From: Tubiluchus corallicola | Taxonomy: Eukaryota; Priapulida; Priapulimorpha; Priapulimorphida; Tubiluchidae | Length of the DNA stretch: 64,000 bases | Direction of reading: 5' to 3' | NCBI GenBank assembly: GCA_030141605.1 | Contig: JAQGDQ010000026.1 | Coordinates: 496,001 to 560,000 of the forward strand | Shown here: positions 40,320 to 54,000 of the stretch, piece after piece | Layout of the letters: each line of letters opens with the position of its first letter | How positions within the stretch are numbered: position 1 is the first letter of the stretch | The notes under the pieces: model-generated | Databases searched by the model: none | Told to the model about the DNA's origin: nothing | Seen by the model: only the letters and a program-made list of their open reading frames with translations | Position numbers and translations under genes: made by a program

Positions 40320-43300
40320 GTTTGTTTGCCGACATTTTCTTCCCAAAAACCAAGGTTCTCCTTTTGCAATCCAGTTCTCAGCCATAACTAAGTAAACTTG
40401 CAAAGCCGGACCAGCCGTCTTTTTCTTCTAACACTTTGTTGTTATTAAGAGGTTTAACAGTAAACTTTGACATATCATCACTGTTTGTCCTGCTGTAATT
40501 TCAGTGCCTGGATGGTGCTTAATTGGCTGTTCCACGCGCTGACGTCACGCACAGCCAGGGCTGTGTTTTGATTTGAGAAGTAATAACAGTAGTTTGAATA
40601 ATTTCTCCGAAAGGCGGACGCGGGTTTTGCTATTTTGGCGTGTTTAGTTTACTCGGTGAATGATGAAGTTGAATCTACACATTAAATCATAACACCACAC
40701 AAGAATTAGTATCATAATAATGACGTAGTTATATCAAACACAGTAGTGACTATGACGGAAACTCTGCGCGGTAAATTAGTTTACTAGTGTAGGCCTATTT
40801 TCTGAATCGATTATCGTGCCAATTTAAACTTAATTATGTGTGGAAGATTATATTACCAGCCCCTGTATATTTTTAATCCAAAAAGGAAACTATTACTTCC
40901 TAGTCATATTTTATAGTCCTATTAGTATCCATAAACGCTATGTTCTAGTACAAAATCCTTGACCGCGCATTCAAATCCTAGAATTTAATTTCGAAAGAAG
41001 TGAAAACTATTAACTAACCACAACCAGGGAAGGTTGCATGCCCTTGCGACCGGTAAAAGAAAGGCGGTGACAACTTGGCGTCTGCCCAAATGTAATAAAC
41101 TCTTTTAGGAGTTTTGACTTCACAGTTCCTGGATGAAGGCAAATGATCACTGGTGGGAAATCAGTTTTCCCGTAGAGCAAGTTTATTGGAATCAGAAATA
41201 TGTTCACCAATTACAGGTAAAAATAATGACTTAAGTGTGAATGACAGTGTTTATTTAAGAAAACTTAAACTCTAGCAACAATTGTTTGCACAGAATTATG
41301 CATGACTAGAGCCCACCATATCAGCTTTATATACCAGGTGTTGTTAACTCTTTCATTTACTGAATCACGTGTGAGTACTTGTACTGTAAGCGCAACCAAG
41401 TATGGCCTGTCACGTCTTCAGAGTTTCTTATATTATTACAGGCCTAATTGGTACTTGTTTTTGCGTTTTATTTGTCATTTTATGTAGTAATTACAGCAGA
41501 GCTTATAATCTGATAACTATTTACGCAGTTTAGTGATAGCACAATTGAAAATCGGAGTCCAACATACACTGCTAAGGCTTATTTAAAGCTGATGATCGTA
41601 GCGGGACCGAAATTTGGCTCATTGTCTTAGTTAGTTCTCTACGAGATCGGTCTAGCTATGTTCGAATGTTAATGCAACCCTTAAAAGGAGAAATGGCTAG
41701 ACGTAATATGGCGAATGAAACTTACAGAGTGAGTATTGTCACCTATACATTCGCCAAATTGCCTCGGTGTTATTTAACCTCAGTCATTAACACACACCGT
41801 GACCAGTGGGTTGTTCACCACACTCACTAATACATAAAAGAAAGCTATAACATTCCCTCGACATAGACTACCAGAACAACATTGAATTTCAGAAGCAGTC
41901 CTATGCAAAAAAAGCATTGAAGGCCAAAGAGTGTCGAGAAAAAATCAAATGATGAGGCATTACACTCTATGTCGAAGGAACGAAAACCTATATTGAAAGA
42001 ACAGCACAAAAACAATTTCTCACTACAAAAACAAATGTAGCTCGATTTAGTAGTGTGTCTAAATTAATAATATCTATGTGTGTGTGTATCTATTAAACTT
42101 AAAATTTTCTCCTTAGGAAGCTGATGTAGGTACATAAGCTATATGGGCACGTACTCGTACGTAAGTATGTGGATACTAATGGTATCATGGTCACCTTCAA
42201 AATAATATCTCAAAGAACCTGGCCTCTAAACGGTTGAGCGGTAATTTGTTTAAAAAGCGAAACCACCTGCAATCAATATAACACATAAAACCAGCAAAAG
42301 GACTATAATGTTTTCTGAGAACACCAAACATATTTGGTGTATTTACATGTTAGATTGATTGGCTTTCAGAGTCAAGCTCTACTTCTTTACGCACACTTTA
42401 CCTTTAATTTAGGTTTTTGACAAACTGAGTGAAATTGTTACACATTTTAGTGTTGTTTTTTTCTTAAATACCGTCTCACAAAATGGTGCCAAAATGTGAA
42501 CGCCGGAAAATTCATTCGTACATTTTTATCGAAAAATAAGGGTTAATGATTATGTTTATTTATTGCAATTGCAAAAGCTGTGCAATAAAGATGAGATAAT
42601 TTTTACAAAACGGTTTTAAGTAAATTAATACTAAATATTGCTACCGAAACAATAATAAAGTGTACCGGTTTTAATTGCTAGGTTGGCTACTGTATAGCTG
42701 ATGCAAAGAAATTATTTTTGTAACTTTTAAATTTAAGTTAAATGAATGCCCATAACAATTAACAGTATTCATTGATGCACTGTTAATCATACAAATATCT
42801 TCAGATTTGTGGTTAGGATATATAGGATTTTTAGAGTACAGCTACAAATTTCTGTCTTGAAACAAAAATAAATAAACAAAACTCTTCCACACTTATAACA
42901 ATTATTTTTCAATTCGTGAAAACATTTCGGTCTTGCTTAAAGGCGTACGTACGCCCACCTGCAAAAGTTTTGTTAATGCATTCTACGACGGCACATCGTT
43001 TACGCAGAAGAAAGGAGATTCCAGAAGAGGGCGCATCGGCTTCGAGAAGCCAAACATGTGGCTATGGCCTTTGTTTCAAGTCCTAATCTAAATATGATTG
43101 CTCCTTTCAAGCACACGGAGGGAAAGTGGCCCTTTTCAACAAAAAAATGCTTTCTTATCTTTGCAAAAACCTGCAGAGCTTTGCAGTTGACATATGCAAA
43201 GGTATTTCTGGAGGCAATACACGTAGGTTGTTCGCTCATTACTCACACAGGACCAGCAAGACTAGATGCGTGTCATTCATTTATTACGCATTTTAGCGCG

Positions 43301-44885
43301 CGGTCCATTTTCAGCAAGAGAGAACCGGATTGTGGCGGCTTGCGGGCAAATGAGAACGAGACTGAAAGTGAAATGGAAATTTTTTTCTTCGAAAGACACT
43401 GATTAATCTTTAGTTGTTGCATTTCACCACAGGGCGGCTCTTCGATCAATGGACCAATACACCGAGAAGAAAATCGAAAAAAGTCATACATACATATACA
43501 TATATGCCAATACATACTTTAAACTAAAGCCAATTTGCAAGCAGAAAATACCAAACTACTTCTTCACCACAGTTTTCTTGTGGAGTTCTAAAGTTCCTAT
43601 TACATCATTCCAATGTGTTTTAAAGTAACAATAATAGTAAAAACCCGTCGCCCCTTTTCTTTACCCCTCCCCCCACTACCACTAATTCTCCTCGCTCTGT
43701 GCACCCATCTGTTGCTCCTTAAGATGCTTCTGCGTGACAGAAAATGTTGATTCAGAGTTGGCGTTTTGTCCATTGGTGAATAGCAATGGTTCGCATGAAT
43801 GCACGTCTATAAGTGCATAGATATTACTGATAAAACACACGCAGGTCCTATCATTTTTATCCTTGAGCTGTCCATTACGACCGTGTCAGAATTACCGGCA
43901 TTTAGAAACTGTGTATAAAGTGCCCATTCATTCTTATCTGTGAGAGAAGAAAGTTATGATTCTAAATACAAAAAAGATTATTACTGGTCATTATAACCAA
44001 CATAAGGTCAAACATCTGAAATTGGACCCGGCTACTCTAACGGTCGGTTGTCCGTTAAAGAACTAAGCGAACTAATAAATTTGCTTTTTACAAAACACAA
44101 ATAAACGCCTAAATTTACTCTGAGGAATGGTAACTTTTACATTCAGTTACAAAATGCTAATCAACTTCGAATTTACAATCATTACAGTATTGCAAGGGCC
44201 TGTAATGTCGCCCCTTTTCCATATTACAGGCAGAGAATATACGAACTGCCGGACACTATTGTGTGAAATTTTATCGTTATGGTAAATAGTTTTCTGGACT
44301 AAAGTATTATGTTGTTAATTTAATGAGTTGGGAAATGAGAGTGGCCCACACGAGTGGGCAAAAATGGACGTGACGCCAACTATGAAAAAGTTAAACAAGA
44401 TGGGATTTAACACGCTGTCTAACGCCAATGTTATTGGGAAAGATTCAGATAAACTGCCAAACGAACTCTTTAACTGTGTGTCAGTGGAGGGGTAACCCGC
44501 TGAAAGACCCCATTTTTGTCTTATCAAAGTCTCTACTTTTTTATTAGTTTTGTTAACAGTCTAGCAGCTAGACTCTAGCTAATGTGATGTATTTGAAGAA
44601 GAATACACGTGCACAAACGATCTAAAGATTTCGTTTTCAGACTCTGTCATTTTCGACGACATCGTTTGGCCCAAGGGTGGGAGGCACTAATGTGATTTCT
44701 TTTGGACTATTTATCATAATTAGTTCTCTCCGCTCGTTGAAATACAACGATTATTTACATTTTGGGAACTTTGTCTGCGATATAAGTGTCGGACGAATGC
44801 AAAGATCATGATGAAAATGCCTTTTTATCAGTTGCCTTAGTTCTCTAGTAACACGAAACTGATTAACCAATATGGTAAACGGTTT
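40320..44885. other. No recognised gene
   Basis: AT-rich with short ORFs on both strands near 43.0-43.5 kb that show no known domain. No TIR element, LTR or tRNA was seen. Confidence 0.45.
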
Positions 44886-44887
44886 CA

Positions 44888-44968
44888 TGTTGTTGTTGTT
44901 GTTGTTGCTGCTGCTGCTGTTGTTGTTGTTGTTGTTGTTGTTATTGTTGTTGCTGCTGCTGTTGTTGT
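44888..44968. repeat. TTG/CTG trinucleotide microsatellite
   Basis: About 27 triplets, TTG with interspersed CTG. Confidence 0.95.
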
Positions 44969-45772
44969 CTGTTTAAATGAGTTTTGCAAATTGGAATTAT
45001 TCATTTAAGTTCATTCCGTTTTATTTATCCTGGTTAAATATTTTTTATTTGGTCGCACAAGTGGCACGATAATTAGGCACTTGATGAATTAATATCCGTC
45101 ATGCTCCCACACCTAATGTGATCATTACCGTGTTTTAGTACTCTGAGTCAGCAGGGCTATTTGTGGTATAGTTACCCATCACATGGTTTTCATGTATTGT
45201 GCGGATAATTATCATTATACGTCAAGGTAAGAAATTCAATCATGTCCACCCACAGTACTTCACCTCCGCCACACAGCTGGTCAAAAACATTCGCATTCAC
45301 CTTGACTGCAGCCATTTTGAAAATTGACGTTTATGTACAGATTTAATAAAATTAGCATACCCTTGAACAACCGAGTGCTATGTTATGAATCTTTTCTTTA
45401 TCAAACCTTAACTCTCCAAATTAGTTTTTGTGTGGCGTGGTTCAACGCAGTGCATGATTACGCTTCCCCACTTTCTCACGACTCCAGTAATAAAACTGAT
45501 TTGGTGCAATGAAACAAGCGTTTTCTTCACGCAATTTATTTGTTTTAGGGATTGTCTGATAAGAACTACTGATTGTCTAGAGTTGCTACCTAGAGGTTTA
45601 CACTAGAGCTTAATATCCAACAACATATTTTAGTTAAAAAACATATCACTAATATTTCTGCACTCAGATCTGTAAATGTAATCTAAAAAAATGTCTACGG
45701 GCGTTAATTTTTAACAATTTCTTTCTTTCTTTTAGCCTCATTCAACTTCAAACCTCAACTTAGAATCTTGAA

Positions 45773-45873
45773 ATAGCAACAGCAAAAGCAGCAGCAAGAA
45801 TAGCAACAGCCGCCGCAAAGGTAGCACCGCTGCTGCTGCCACCACCGCCGCCACCGCCACCGCCACCATCACC

Positions 45874-45917
<44 letters not shown>

Positions 45918-45994
45918 CAACAACAACGACGACGACGACGACAACAACAACAACAACAAAAACAACAACAACGACAACAAAAACAACAACAACA
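45773..45994. repeat. Compound CAA/CAG/CCG/GAC triplet repeat
   Basis: About 220 bp of triplets: AGCAAC mix, CCGCCG and CCACCG, a pure CAG run (about 45885-45908), ACAACA, GACGAC and again CAA. All frames stay open on the minus strand (Leu-rich, Val/Gly/Ala-rich), an artefact of the repeat. No evidence of a gene reading through it. Confidence 0.95.
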
Positions 45995-47800
45995 TTATAT
46001 ACAGGACGAAGAACGTTCAGAAAAATTACTATCACTTAAAAATTTTCCAGTTCAGAGGTGCTGAGCTCTGACACAAAAGCCTACTGTGGCAAAATAATTA
46101 TAACGACCATAATGTGAGGCCGGTTACACATAAACAGTTCTGAAATTGTAGAAATATATTTAAAAAACTGATTTAAAGTTCGTATAAAGAAATGCACGAG
46201 AAAGCTACACGCATAAGATGCTTACTTATAATCGATGTACATCGTGAACAGTGTAATACACTAACTTAGATAGCAAAAGGTGGAATTCTGTCCCTGATTT
46301 TCAGATACTTTATTAAAAAACGGCAACTTTGAGAATCAATGTATATTGACAAATGTACTAGGTGTAATTTTTAGATATAAACCAGCCCGACTCCAACAAG
46401 CGCTCAGCTGCAAGACCATTAACATTATAATGACTAAAATTAAAAAAATAGTCCCTTTTCCGAGTCAACACGGCGTAAATGTAATTCACGTACATTAGGT
46501 TGGAACATGGCGATTGCTTACTGTGTTCGTCTAGGAAATCTGTCAGCGACCGTACCCGATGCTGACTATTATTCGTTTTCGTAAAACTTTTGATGGTTAT
46601 AGACTATTTATAGACCTTTTGATGGTTAATAAGACGATTTTTACAGACGCAAAATAAATAAACTTATAAGTTTATTCTCCGCTCATTTGTACTGATCGCT
46701 TCCCCCAATTCAGGTTCTTCTATCACCTGTCTTAGTTCTAATATCACACAAACCAATTCATAAACTATATGCTTGTAGGTTTGGCTGTACGGCCCTGTTA
46801 GACACATAGGAGTCACACTTGGATTTTATTGGCAACTGAACCATTTTTTGCCAAGTAAATAATTTTTTTTAAATCTGATTAACACTATAGATATTCAAAA
46901 GTTCAAATGTATTCTGCAAGAATTAAGACATGTAACTTTTGAGGCGGTGAAATCAAACGGATGTTTTTAGTCTGATCATTGATTCGATTTAATAGTGAGC
47001 ACAAAATAGTATTGTGCATTTTAAAGTTTCACTGAGCTTAATTTCTGGTAGGTATGTTAAGTATGTGACTAAATGCGGTTCAACCTTGTAATCATGCATG
47101 AAATCTAAATACGTTTTACATAAATTTCAGGATGAACAAAATACGTTTTCATATTGTTATTTTGATTATTAGTTCAAAACATTTTGACAGGAGGTGGCGT
47201 CGTTGAGTGTATAACACAAGCTTTTGTGCTAGGAACGCAGGAAGCTGAATATTATCATAATTACTTTATTCATCGACTGGGAGCTTTGACAACGTGAATT
47301 TAGTGCAGCACAAATATACGCTCTAATGCTGCCATGCAGGCTATCGATGGTAATTTTTTACGTACTAAATGGTAATTTACTAAAGACGTAAAATCTTAGG
47401 CCCACAACTCACTCAAACACTATATAGGCCTAATTGCAAATACAGCATGTGTACATAATAATACAAATTTCACTGCACACTGCTAACCGAATTAAACCAA
47501 TGGGTAACATGAAACATCTAATCGATAATTTAAATTATACGATCCTTCATGTATCAATAAAATATATATCCAAAACTTTGCACCGCATTTTTGCTTTAAT
47601 TCAACTGAATGTTTCCCTCGAGTTTATAACACCTGTTATGTTGTTTGATCTTACTGTAAAGCGCTCTTTAATAAAAATTTAAAACACTTAAACAACCTCC
47701 TTTAATTTCACATCACTAAAAATGTACAGTTTTTGAACACAGACAAGATTACTAAACATCAATCAATAACACTGATAATATAATTGGCAGTAGGCGTTGG
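45995..47800. other. No recognised gene
   Basis: AT-rich unique-looking sequence, short ORFs only. Confidence 0.5.
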
Positions 47801-47801
47801 G

Positions 47802-47846
47802 TAATGATGATGATGATGATGACGACGACGACGACGACGATGATGC
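47802..47846. repeat. GAT/GAC trinucleotide microsatellite
   Basis: About seven GAT units followed by eight GAC units. Confidence 0.95.
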
Positions 47847-47947
47847 GTGAATTTATTTATATTAACTAATAATCTTAAGGTTGGCTTGAAAAACTGGAAT
47901 ACGCATTTGTTATTTTAGTACCTAAATAACAAGTTCTACTGCTTATA

Positions 47948-48766
47948 TTATTCCTCATCTTTGTTATTCAGTGATATGATCATTCCAGTTACTACGCCTG
48001 AAGCAACAGGGGTTAGGATTGGTGAGTCTAATGTATAATACATAATAAGCTTATCAATCGCGGCGGTCGTATCTGAATCAGCCCTCTGCATTCTGTGCTG
48101 CATGCACTGACGAGTAAGTTTTGATACATGGGAAACAAGATATTTTGTATACCTGTCATAGACGATAAATTTGTAACCAGTTTTCAAACCCAGGGTTACC
48201 TACGTAAACAACAATGCATTAAATATTTCCATGCTTTGATTAATATTTAAAAGCCGTCAACAAGTGGCATTGTCAGCGAGTTGTGTCCTCCTCCTTATGA
48301 ATGATGCGTTTTATTTTGGAAAAAAGGCCGATGATGGTGCCCATTCTTATTATTGCGACTCATATTTTGATTGCGATGACGTCTACCTTTGTGAGTTCTG
48401 TCATATGCTTTCTTTCTTGTGTTTGTATAAAATATTTACTCTTGTTTGCTGATGTTATAATCAAACAATAGTGGTCCTAGCTTTGTACCTTGATGCATAC
48501 CCACGGAATAATCCACCCCCGGCAAAATCACTCAAGTCTGTTAAATACATGCAAGCAGATGCCTAATTGGCCGGCTGCAAAAACTCATGAATGGAACCTG
48601 TTGATTTCAGCACACATGTTAAGCAATTACCTACTTCCTGAATGCAAATGGATTGCCAGACGAGATTTTTCTGCATGGTGCTGAACGCTGAAATCGAGAC
48701 GATATTACATTGCGATAGAAACCTTTGACACCTGTGTAATTGCACAATGTTCTGCCACGAATCCAT
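47948..48766 (-). CDS. Weak candidate two-exon small gene
   Basis: Possible exon 1 at 48766-48635: an ATG, 44 codons, donor GTAGGT. Possible exon 2 at 48199-47948 follows an acceptor ending TTTACGTAG. Both junctions are phase 0, giving 127 residues ending in TAA. Exon 2 has a protein-like sequence (GYKFIVYDRYTKYLV, then TPVASGVVTGMIISL, a possible membrane segment). AATAAA on the same strand lies at 47852-47857, about 90 bp after the stop. I recognise no family, and the exon joining is inferred from splice motifs only. A chance ORF is quite possible. Confidence 0.2.
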
Positions 48767-48769
48767 AAA

Positions 48770-50605
48770 CTCTTTCTTGAATTAACGAAACAAAGGTGTT
48801 GCTCCTAATGCATCTTTAATTATCTTAGTAGAGAACGTAGACCTAATCTCTCATGAGACCTGGAGAAGTAACGATTGTATTTAAAGTATATTACGTGAAG
48901 TCAAAGCAGAACTGTTATAACAATAGTAGGCTAATCATGTTACGATAAAAACACTAACACAAATAATCATACGAAAATAAGAAAACACGTATTTCATGCA
49001 AATACACATAAAAACACAAATACAACTTTTAAAATAAAACACTGCAAAGTTTTCTCAGGCATAGTCGAAATTACCGCAAGCCTTTAATTTTGATATTAAG
49101 ATTACGTTACATAATTAAGATGAGGGTTCAAAATTTAACGATTGTCTCAGAAAACAAAAGCAAGAATTCAGCAATGTCAACGAGCAACATCGAGCATTTA
49201 AGGATAAAAGTTCTGACCTGACTAGTTAAGATAAGATAAGATTTATTAGATTTATTTTGAGTCCATAAAAGTATATTAGACATGAACAATTAAAGCTCTT
49301 GATCGACTACAAATGCTAGTCGAATTAGGATCTTTAATGAATACATTGTTAGTTTTCTAATATACATGTATTCTACGGATCATATAGTTTTCTTAACAGG
49401 CTTTATCAGTGAACAAGACCCTCATGTAAATCAGTGCCAAAGGCGTTACTGTTTTATTCTTTCGAATTGCGCAGCTTCGCGCGGGAGTCCGTAATATTGG
49501 GCCAAACTTAGCAAATTTAAACTAGAACCAACAGTGTCTTTGACGTGGGCCATGTGGCGGACAGTTCATACGCCCACGTTGATTCATAATTGAACAAGGC
49601 TTGTAGTGATACTAAAGGTGACGATAAAGGTGAGATGTGAAAAGTTAAGCAACTCCAAGGCTGGTCATTAAATGGATAGGTGATTGCCAAGTTCAATATT
49701 TGCTGCACGTGCTTTTGTTCGCTGTACTGATTCTGGCTGTTTACCTTTGTAAGAGAGCATATAGTGGCAGACTAAGATACATCAGCGGGTTCCGTGTCCT
49801 ATCTGATTATGTTGATTATGAGTGAGATTCTGGTCCCGCCACAATCGCTAAAATTATGTAGACAGCCAGCGATGATGCATTCTGGCTTGTGTGGCGAATT
49901 TTACAAAATTTTAATTTATAAAGCACCTGATAAGAAGTTTTAACGACTCCACCATATTGCAATTGTGCAAATTGCTATGTCACAAATGCCAAACATTATA
50001 GTTGAACTTTAGTATTTCTAAAATTGCCATTAGCGCACGTACAAATGTGATATCGTTTAAGCATAAGAATTCTACGATGTGTAAACGGTGTTGCATATAT
50101 GTAGGCATTAACCTGGCTTGTACCATATTTTTGTTTCAAAATCCGTCTGTATATAAGACACAAGAACAGACAATAAAATAAAAATTTCGTCTGCATCTTA
50201 TAATTCTGCAATGCATTTTTAGTCTATAATTTGTCAATACGTATGACAGCTCACGCTGGCGTTTTACTATTTCATGAGCTATAAAATTTAACACAGTGAC
50301 ATAAAAAGTAAAAGTTTACACGTCTTTAAATATCATATCGTCATAGAGGCAGCAGTTCTTTAGCGCGCTCTTCTTTCTTCGTCTGTGTCATAAAATTTAG
50401 TATTACCCGCACGTCAAACGCTTCTCTTTTTCATGCTAAATTTTTGCTTCTTTATGGCGTATGACCTCCGGGCAAAAATTCGTGCACAAAGTTTTTTTAT
50501 AACGAAGAAAGGTAAAACTCTAGTTGCCAGAGAGTTGCGTAGTTTACAAAGAAGACGAAATTGTAAAAACGTCCTTCGTTGAAGAAACATACAAGAAAAA
50601 AATTA
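48770..50605. other. No recognised gene
   Basis: AT-rich. Around 49229-49262 an AAGATAAGATAAGATTTATT stretch resembles the 3' end of a non-LTR retrotransposon, but I see no coding remnant beside it. Confidence 0.4.
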
Positions 50606-50609
50606 GATT

Positions 50610-50738
50610 TATATTATCCTATCCTATCCGATCCCCTCTTATCTTATCCTGGCCTATCCTATCCGACCTCATCCAATCCAATCCGATCCTATGTTATCCT
50701 ATCCTATCCTATTTTATTCTATCTTATCTTAGCTTATC
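50610..50738. repeat. TATCC pentanucleotide satellite
   Basis: Imperfect tandem TATCC/GATCC/TATCT units. Accounts for the Pro/Ile/Ser/Leu-rich ORFs at 50524-50821. Confidence 0.9.
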
Positions 50739-50966
50739 AAATAATTTATTTGAGGAATGATTTGCCCACCAAATGTTACATTACGTACTATGTAATCTGT
50801 TATAATGCGTTTCCATTTTGATTTTACACTTAATTGATTTCTATTGTTAAGATAACAGACATACTTCAAACTTCAAAGCAGTTAAGCATTTTTCATCATG
50901 AGAAATTCGTGTCAGTGATTTTCAAATACGATCTTCGCTACTATAAATCGGACTATAAATCGGAAC

Positions 50967-51012
50967 AAACTATAGGGGGCGACCAACACACAAAAGTACG
51001 CACGCACGCACG

Positions 51013-51043
<31 letters not shown>

Positions 51044-51068
51044 ACATACACATCGCCCCCTATAGTTT
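50967..51068. repeat. CA microsatellite framed by a perfect 16-bp inverted repeat
   Basis: AAACTATAGGGGGCGA (50967-50982) is the exact reverse complement of 51053-51068. Between them lie GCAC units and about 17 CA units. The frame may be the ends of a very small inverted-repeat element that has acquired or carries the microsatellite. Confidence 0.85.
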
Positions 51069-54000
51069 GACATATAAAAAATATATCGCATTTCCCTGGT
51101 ACCACCCCCATCTTTGAACACCCCCACACATATCAACTCGAAGAATTTCACGACCTCACTGAAACTTTCATTTTCCTCCTGATCATCATGATCATATAAG
51201 CCCTTGGCCTGGCTGACAGACAGACATTATAAGACCTATAGGCAAACTATTAACAGTAATCACTGATTGTTTTCCAACGCTTCAATGCCCCCGGGAAATT
51301 CTTTACTGAAAAGAGAAGTCGAAATTGGTTTGCAGAAGCGAAATCTCATTTGGCTGAACATGCAAAGAGTTTGTTTGGCGTGTTTAGTTTTATCCAAGCT
51401 TTCAGTTTTCTGTACGCAGGTGCGAGTTTTCACTGGGCAGCTGGCTGTGTTAATTACCGTGTATAGGTAAATTTAATCACAATACGTGACCATGAAAAAG
51501 TAAATTGTGGCTGCCAGGTTTTCCTATAGAGTACAGAATTTAATCATATTTGAGATGGACGAGAAAGCCACGAGCGAACCTTAAAGAATGTTTACCTCAC
51601 ACAAGAACTTTAACTAAGACACTTTTCATGGGGTAGCTAAAAAAGCTCTGAAAGTACGCAGTCATAAAAATGCGTAAAAGTTGAAAAAAATCAAAATTAT
51701 ACTTTTTTCACAAAAACGTAAGTTCGTCACCTCGTTTCATGTTTAACTTCGTGGAACTTCCATCTGTAAGAGTAGGTAGGTAAAATACCAACATACTATA
51801 AAACAATAAGACGTGTTGTAAAAAGTACAAAATTATAGAGCAGCAAAATAAGAGCATGTACGTAGGGATAAATTTACGTAACTACTTCAGTTACCATGCA
51901 CTTTTACATTAAGCTTTTATAATTCCATTTATGCTAAGCAAAAAGTCAACCTGTCAGGAACTAAGGAAAGAGAAACACACCATTAGGAGTAAAAATTTGT
52001 AAATGCTCTTCTATCACCGATCGTACGCGCCACATTATTCTACACCACGTTGTCATACTATACAATTGGACACGTGGGGTCTAGTTCAGGATCCAAAATG
52101 TGACCTACAATGATATTACCTAGGAGTTTTTCGTAACAAGTATATGTATATTTGTATCGCAGTAATTTGAAATATGTTGTGTGCCGAAAAATGCAAGTTT
52201 TATAATAGCTACTGTGGCTGGAACCTGACTATAGAATGAGAAAGTAGCAGGTAAAAGTTTAGCAAGTTAACTATTTTTTAATCACAGTCAGACATGTGAG
52301 ATTTCCAACAAAACTACAAATACGAAAAAAAGGCAAAAGTATAGAACCTGCAGGTAAACAACACCATTTCAGAAAGACCATCATTAGTAAACAGAAAAGA
52401 GAGACCTGCTTTTAGTGTATAAATTTGTTCTTTATCTAGCATTCATCTTTTTAAATTTGGGCCTTGTACAATAATGGATCCACAGCATGCTCACAAATTA
52501 CACTAAACTCGCCCAATTTGGGTGGCCAAAAATATCGGAATTAAAATAGCGTAAACTCATTTAGGTCGACCCAATTTTACTTCGTTTTCACAAAGGCAAT
52601 TCATACAACAGCAGTATAATATTATAGCCATTCTTATGGTAAACTTTTGAATACAATGTCAGAATAAACAGAATGACATGAGTGAATGGGTGTATGTTTA
52701 CCCGTGTTTTACATTGAATTTAACTCAAGCTCATTCGAACCGCTGAATAATTTCTTTACGCGTATACGACGAAATCGTTTTTTAACAAAGTGGGAACAAA
52801 GCGGAAGGAATGCTGGAAAATTATGAATGTGACTATGATTCACAAAAATTGTGGTAAAAGCACATATTCAACATAACTTTCCCTAAACCTTTTTTCTAGT
52901 CTTCCATGAAAACTTTCTCAGAAAGACGACGTTAAACAGCACTATATAAAGTTGAGAAATCAAAACTCCGCTGCAATTTAGGAACAGTTTGAAACTCTTC
53001 CTACTTCCAAGCATTTAGCATTCCCTAGTTTTAAGACTGTGGTCAGCTATTCGTCTGATTGAAAAATTGCAGCTCTGTGAAGCTTCCTACAGGTACCTGA
53101 GTATTCACTGTGGAATTACCAAACATAAGTGCCCTCAATCTGCGCTGTAGTTTGTGGGAATGTTAGGATACCATGCTGCTTCTTTTACTCCATCAATTAC
53201 AGAAAAGCTTATTCCGTGTGTAACATCTACATTGCTGCAAACTTGAATAATGGTTACCTGTTTTCTTCTACTTAGCAGGTATAAGAGTGGAAGGAAAGCA
53301 AAATATTATGCTATTCTGCCTGGTAAACGCCATAAGAGAGGCGTTGTTTGTCCCCCTTCTATGTGCTTTCCTTCACACGTTTAACATCTGCAGAATGGAT
53401 TGGACTGGATGCATTTAGGCCTCTTTGTTATGTAAACAATGTATAAGCTATAGCGCATACCTATTATACATGGCATTAATCTTGCCCTATATATTATGTG
53501 TGAGGGTATTTTCACTTGTAATAACTCTGCTGATAGAAATCTGCACTTTATACCTACGAGAAAGGCTTAGAAAGGTAATGCCGTTTAAAGATTCGACAGA
53601 CGTTTAATTCTTTTGAATCCATACATTAATTATCTGAGCTAAGTCACATGCAATTAACATTCATTGATATCCATCTTATATTTTATATGACCGTCACTCA
53701 TCATTAATTCACATGTTGCTTAAAGAAAAAAATGTCTGTTAAATCAATTAAAAATCACTTTTGGTTAAAAAAGATATCATCGTGTAGCTTACTTTGATTA
53801 TATCATACCTAGACCTACAATAAAATTTAAACTGCCCAGCAACTGTTTTTCTCATTACATTAATTAGTGCGATATTATGGAATTTGAACTCTCTTCACAC
53901 AACTTTCGTTTTTGCCAGTTTTTCAGAACGAGCTCATATATAAAACTTATCTACTTTTCCAGTAAAATTGTTGTAACACGTGTGTACAGTGCGAGATTTT

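Noticed and set aside
39876-40403. 175-codon minus ORF and overlapping + and - ORFs
   Set aside because: All lie in a GAAA purine tract; Phe/Leu/Ser and Lys/Glu runs mirror the repeat.
41640-42010. Possible decayed retroelement coding remnant
   Set aside because: A few words look coding-like, but frames are broken and no reverse transcriptase or endonuclease motif is visible.
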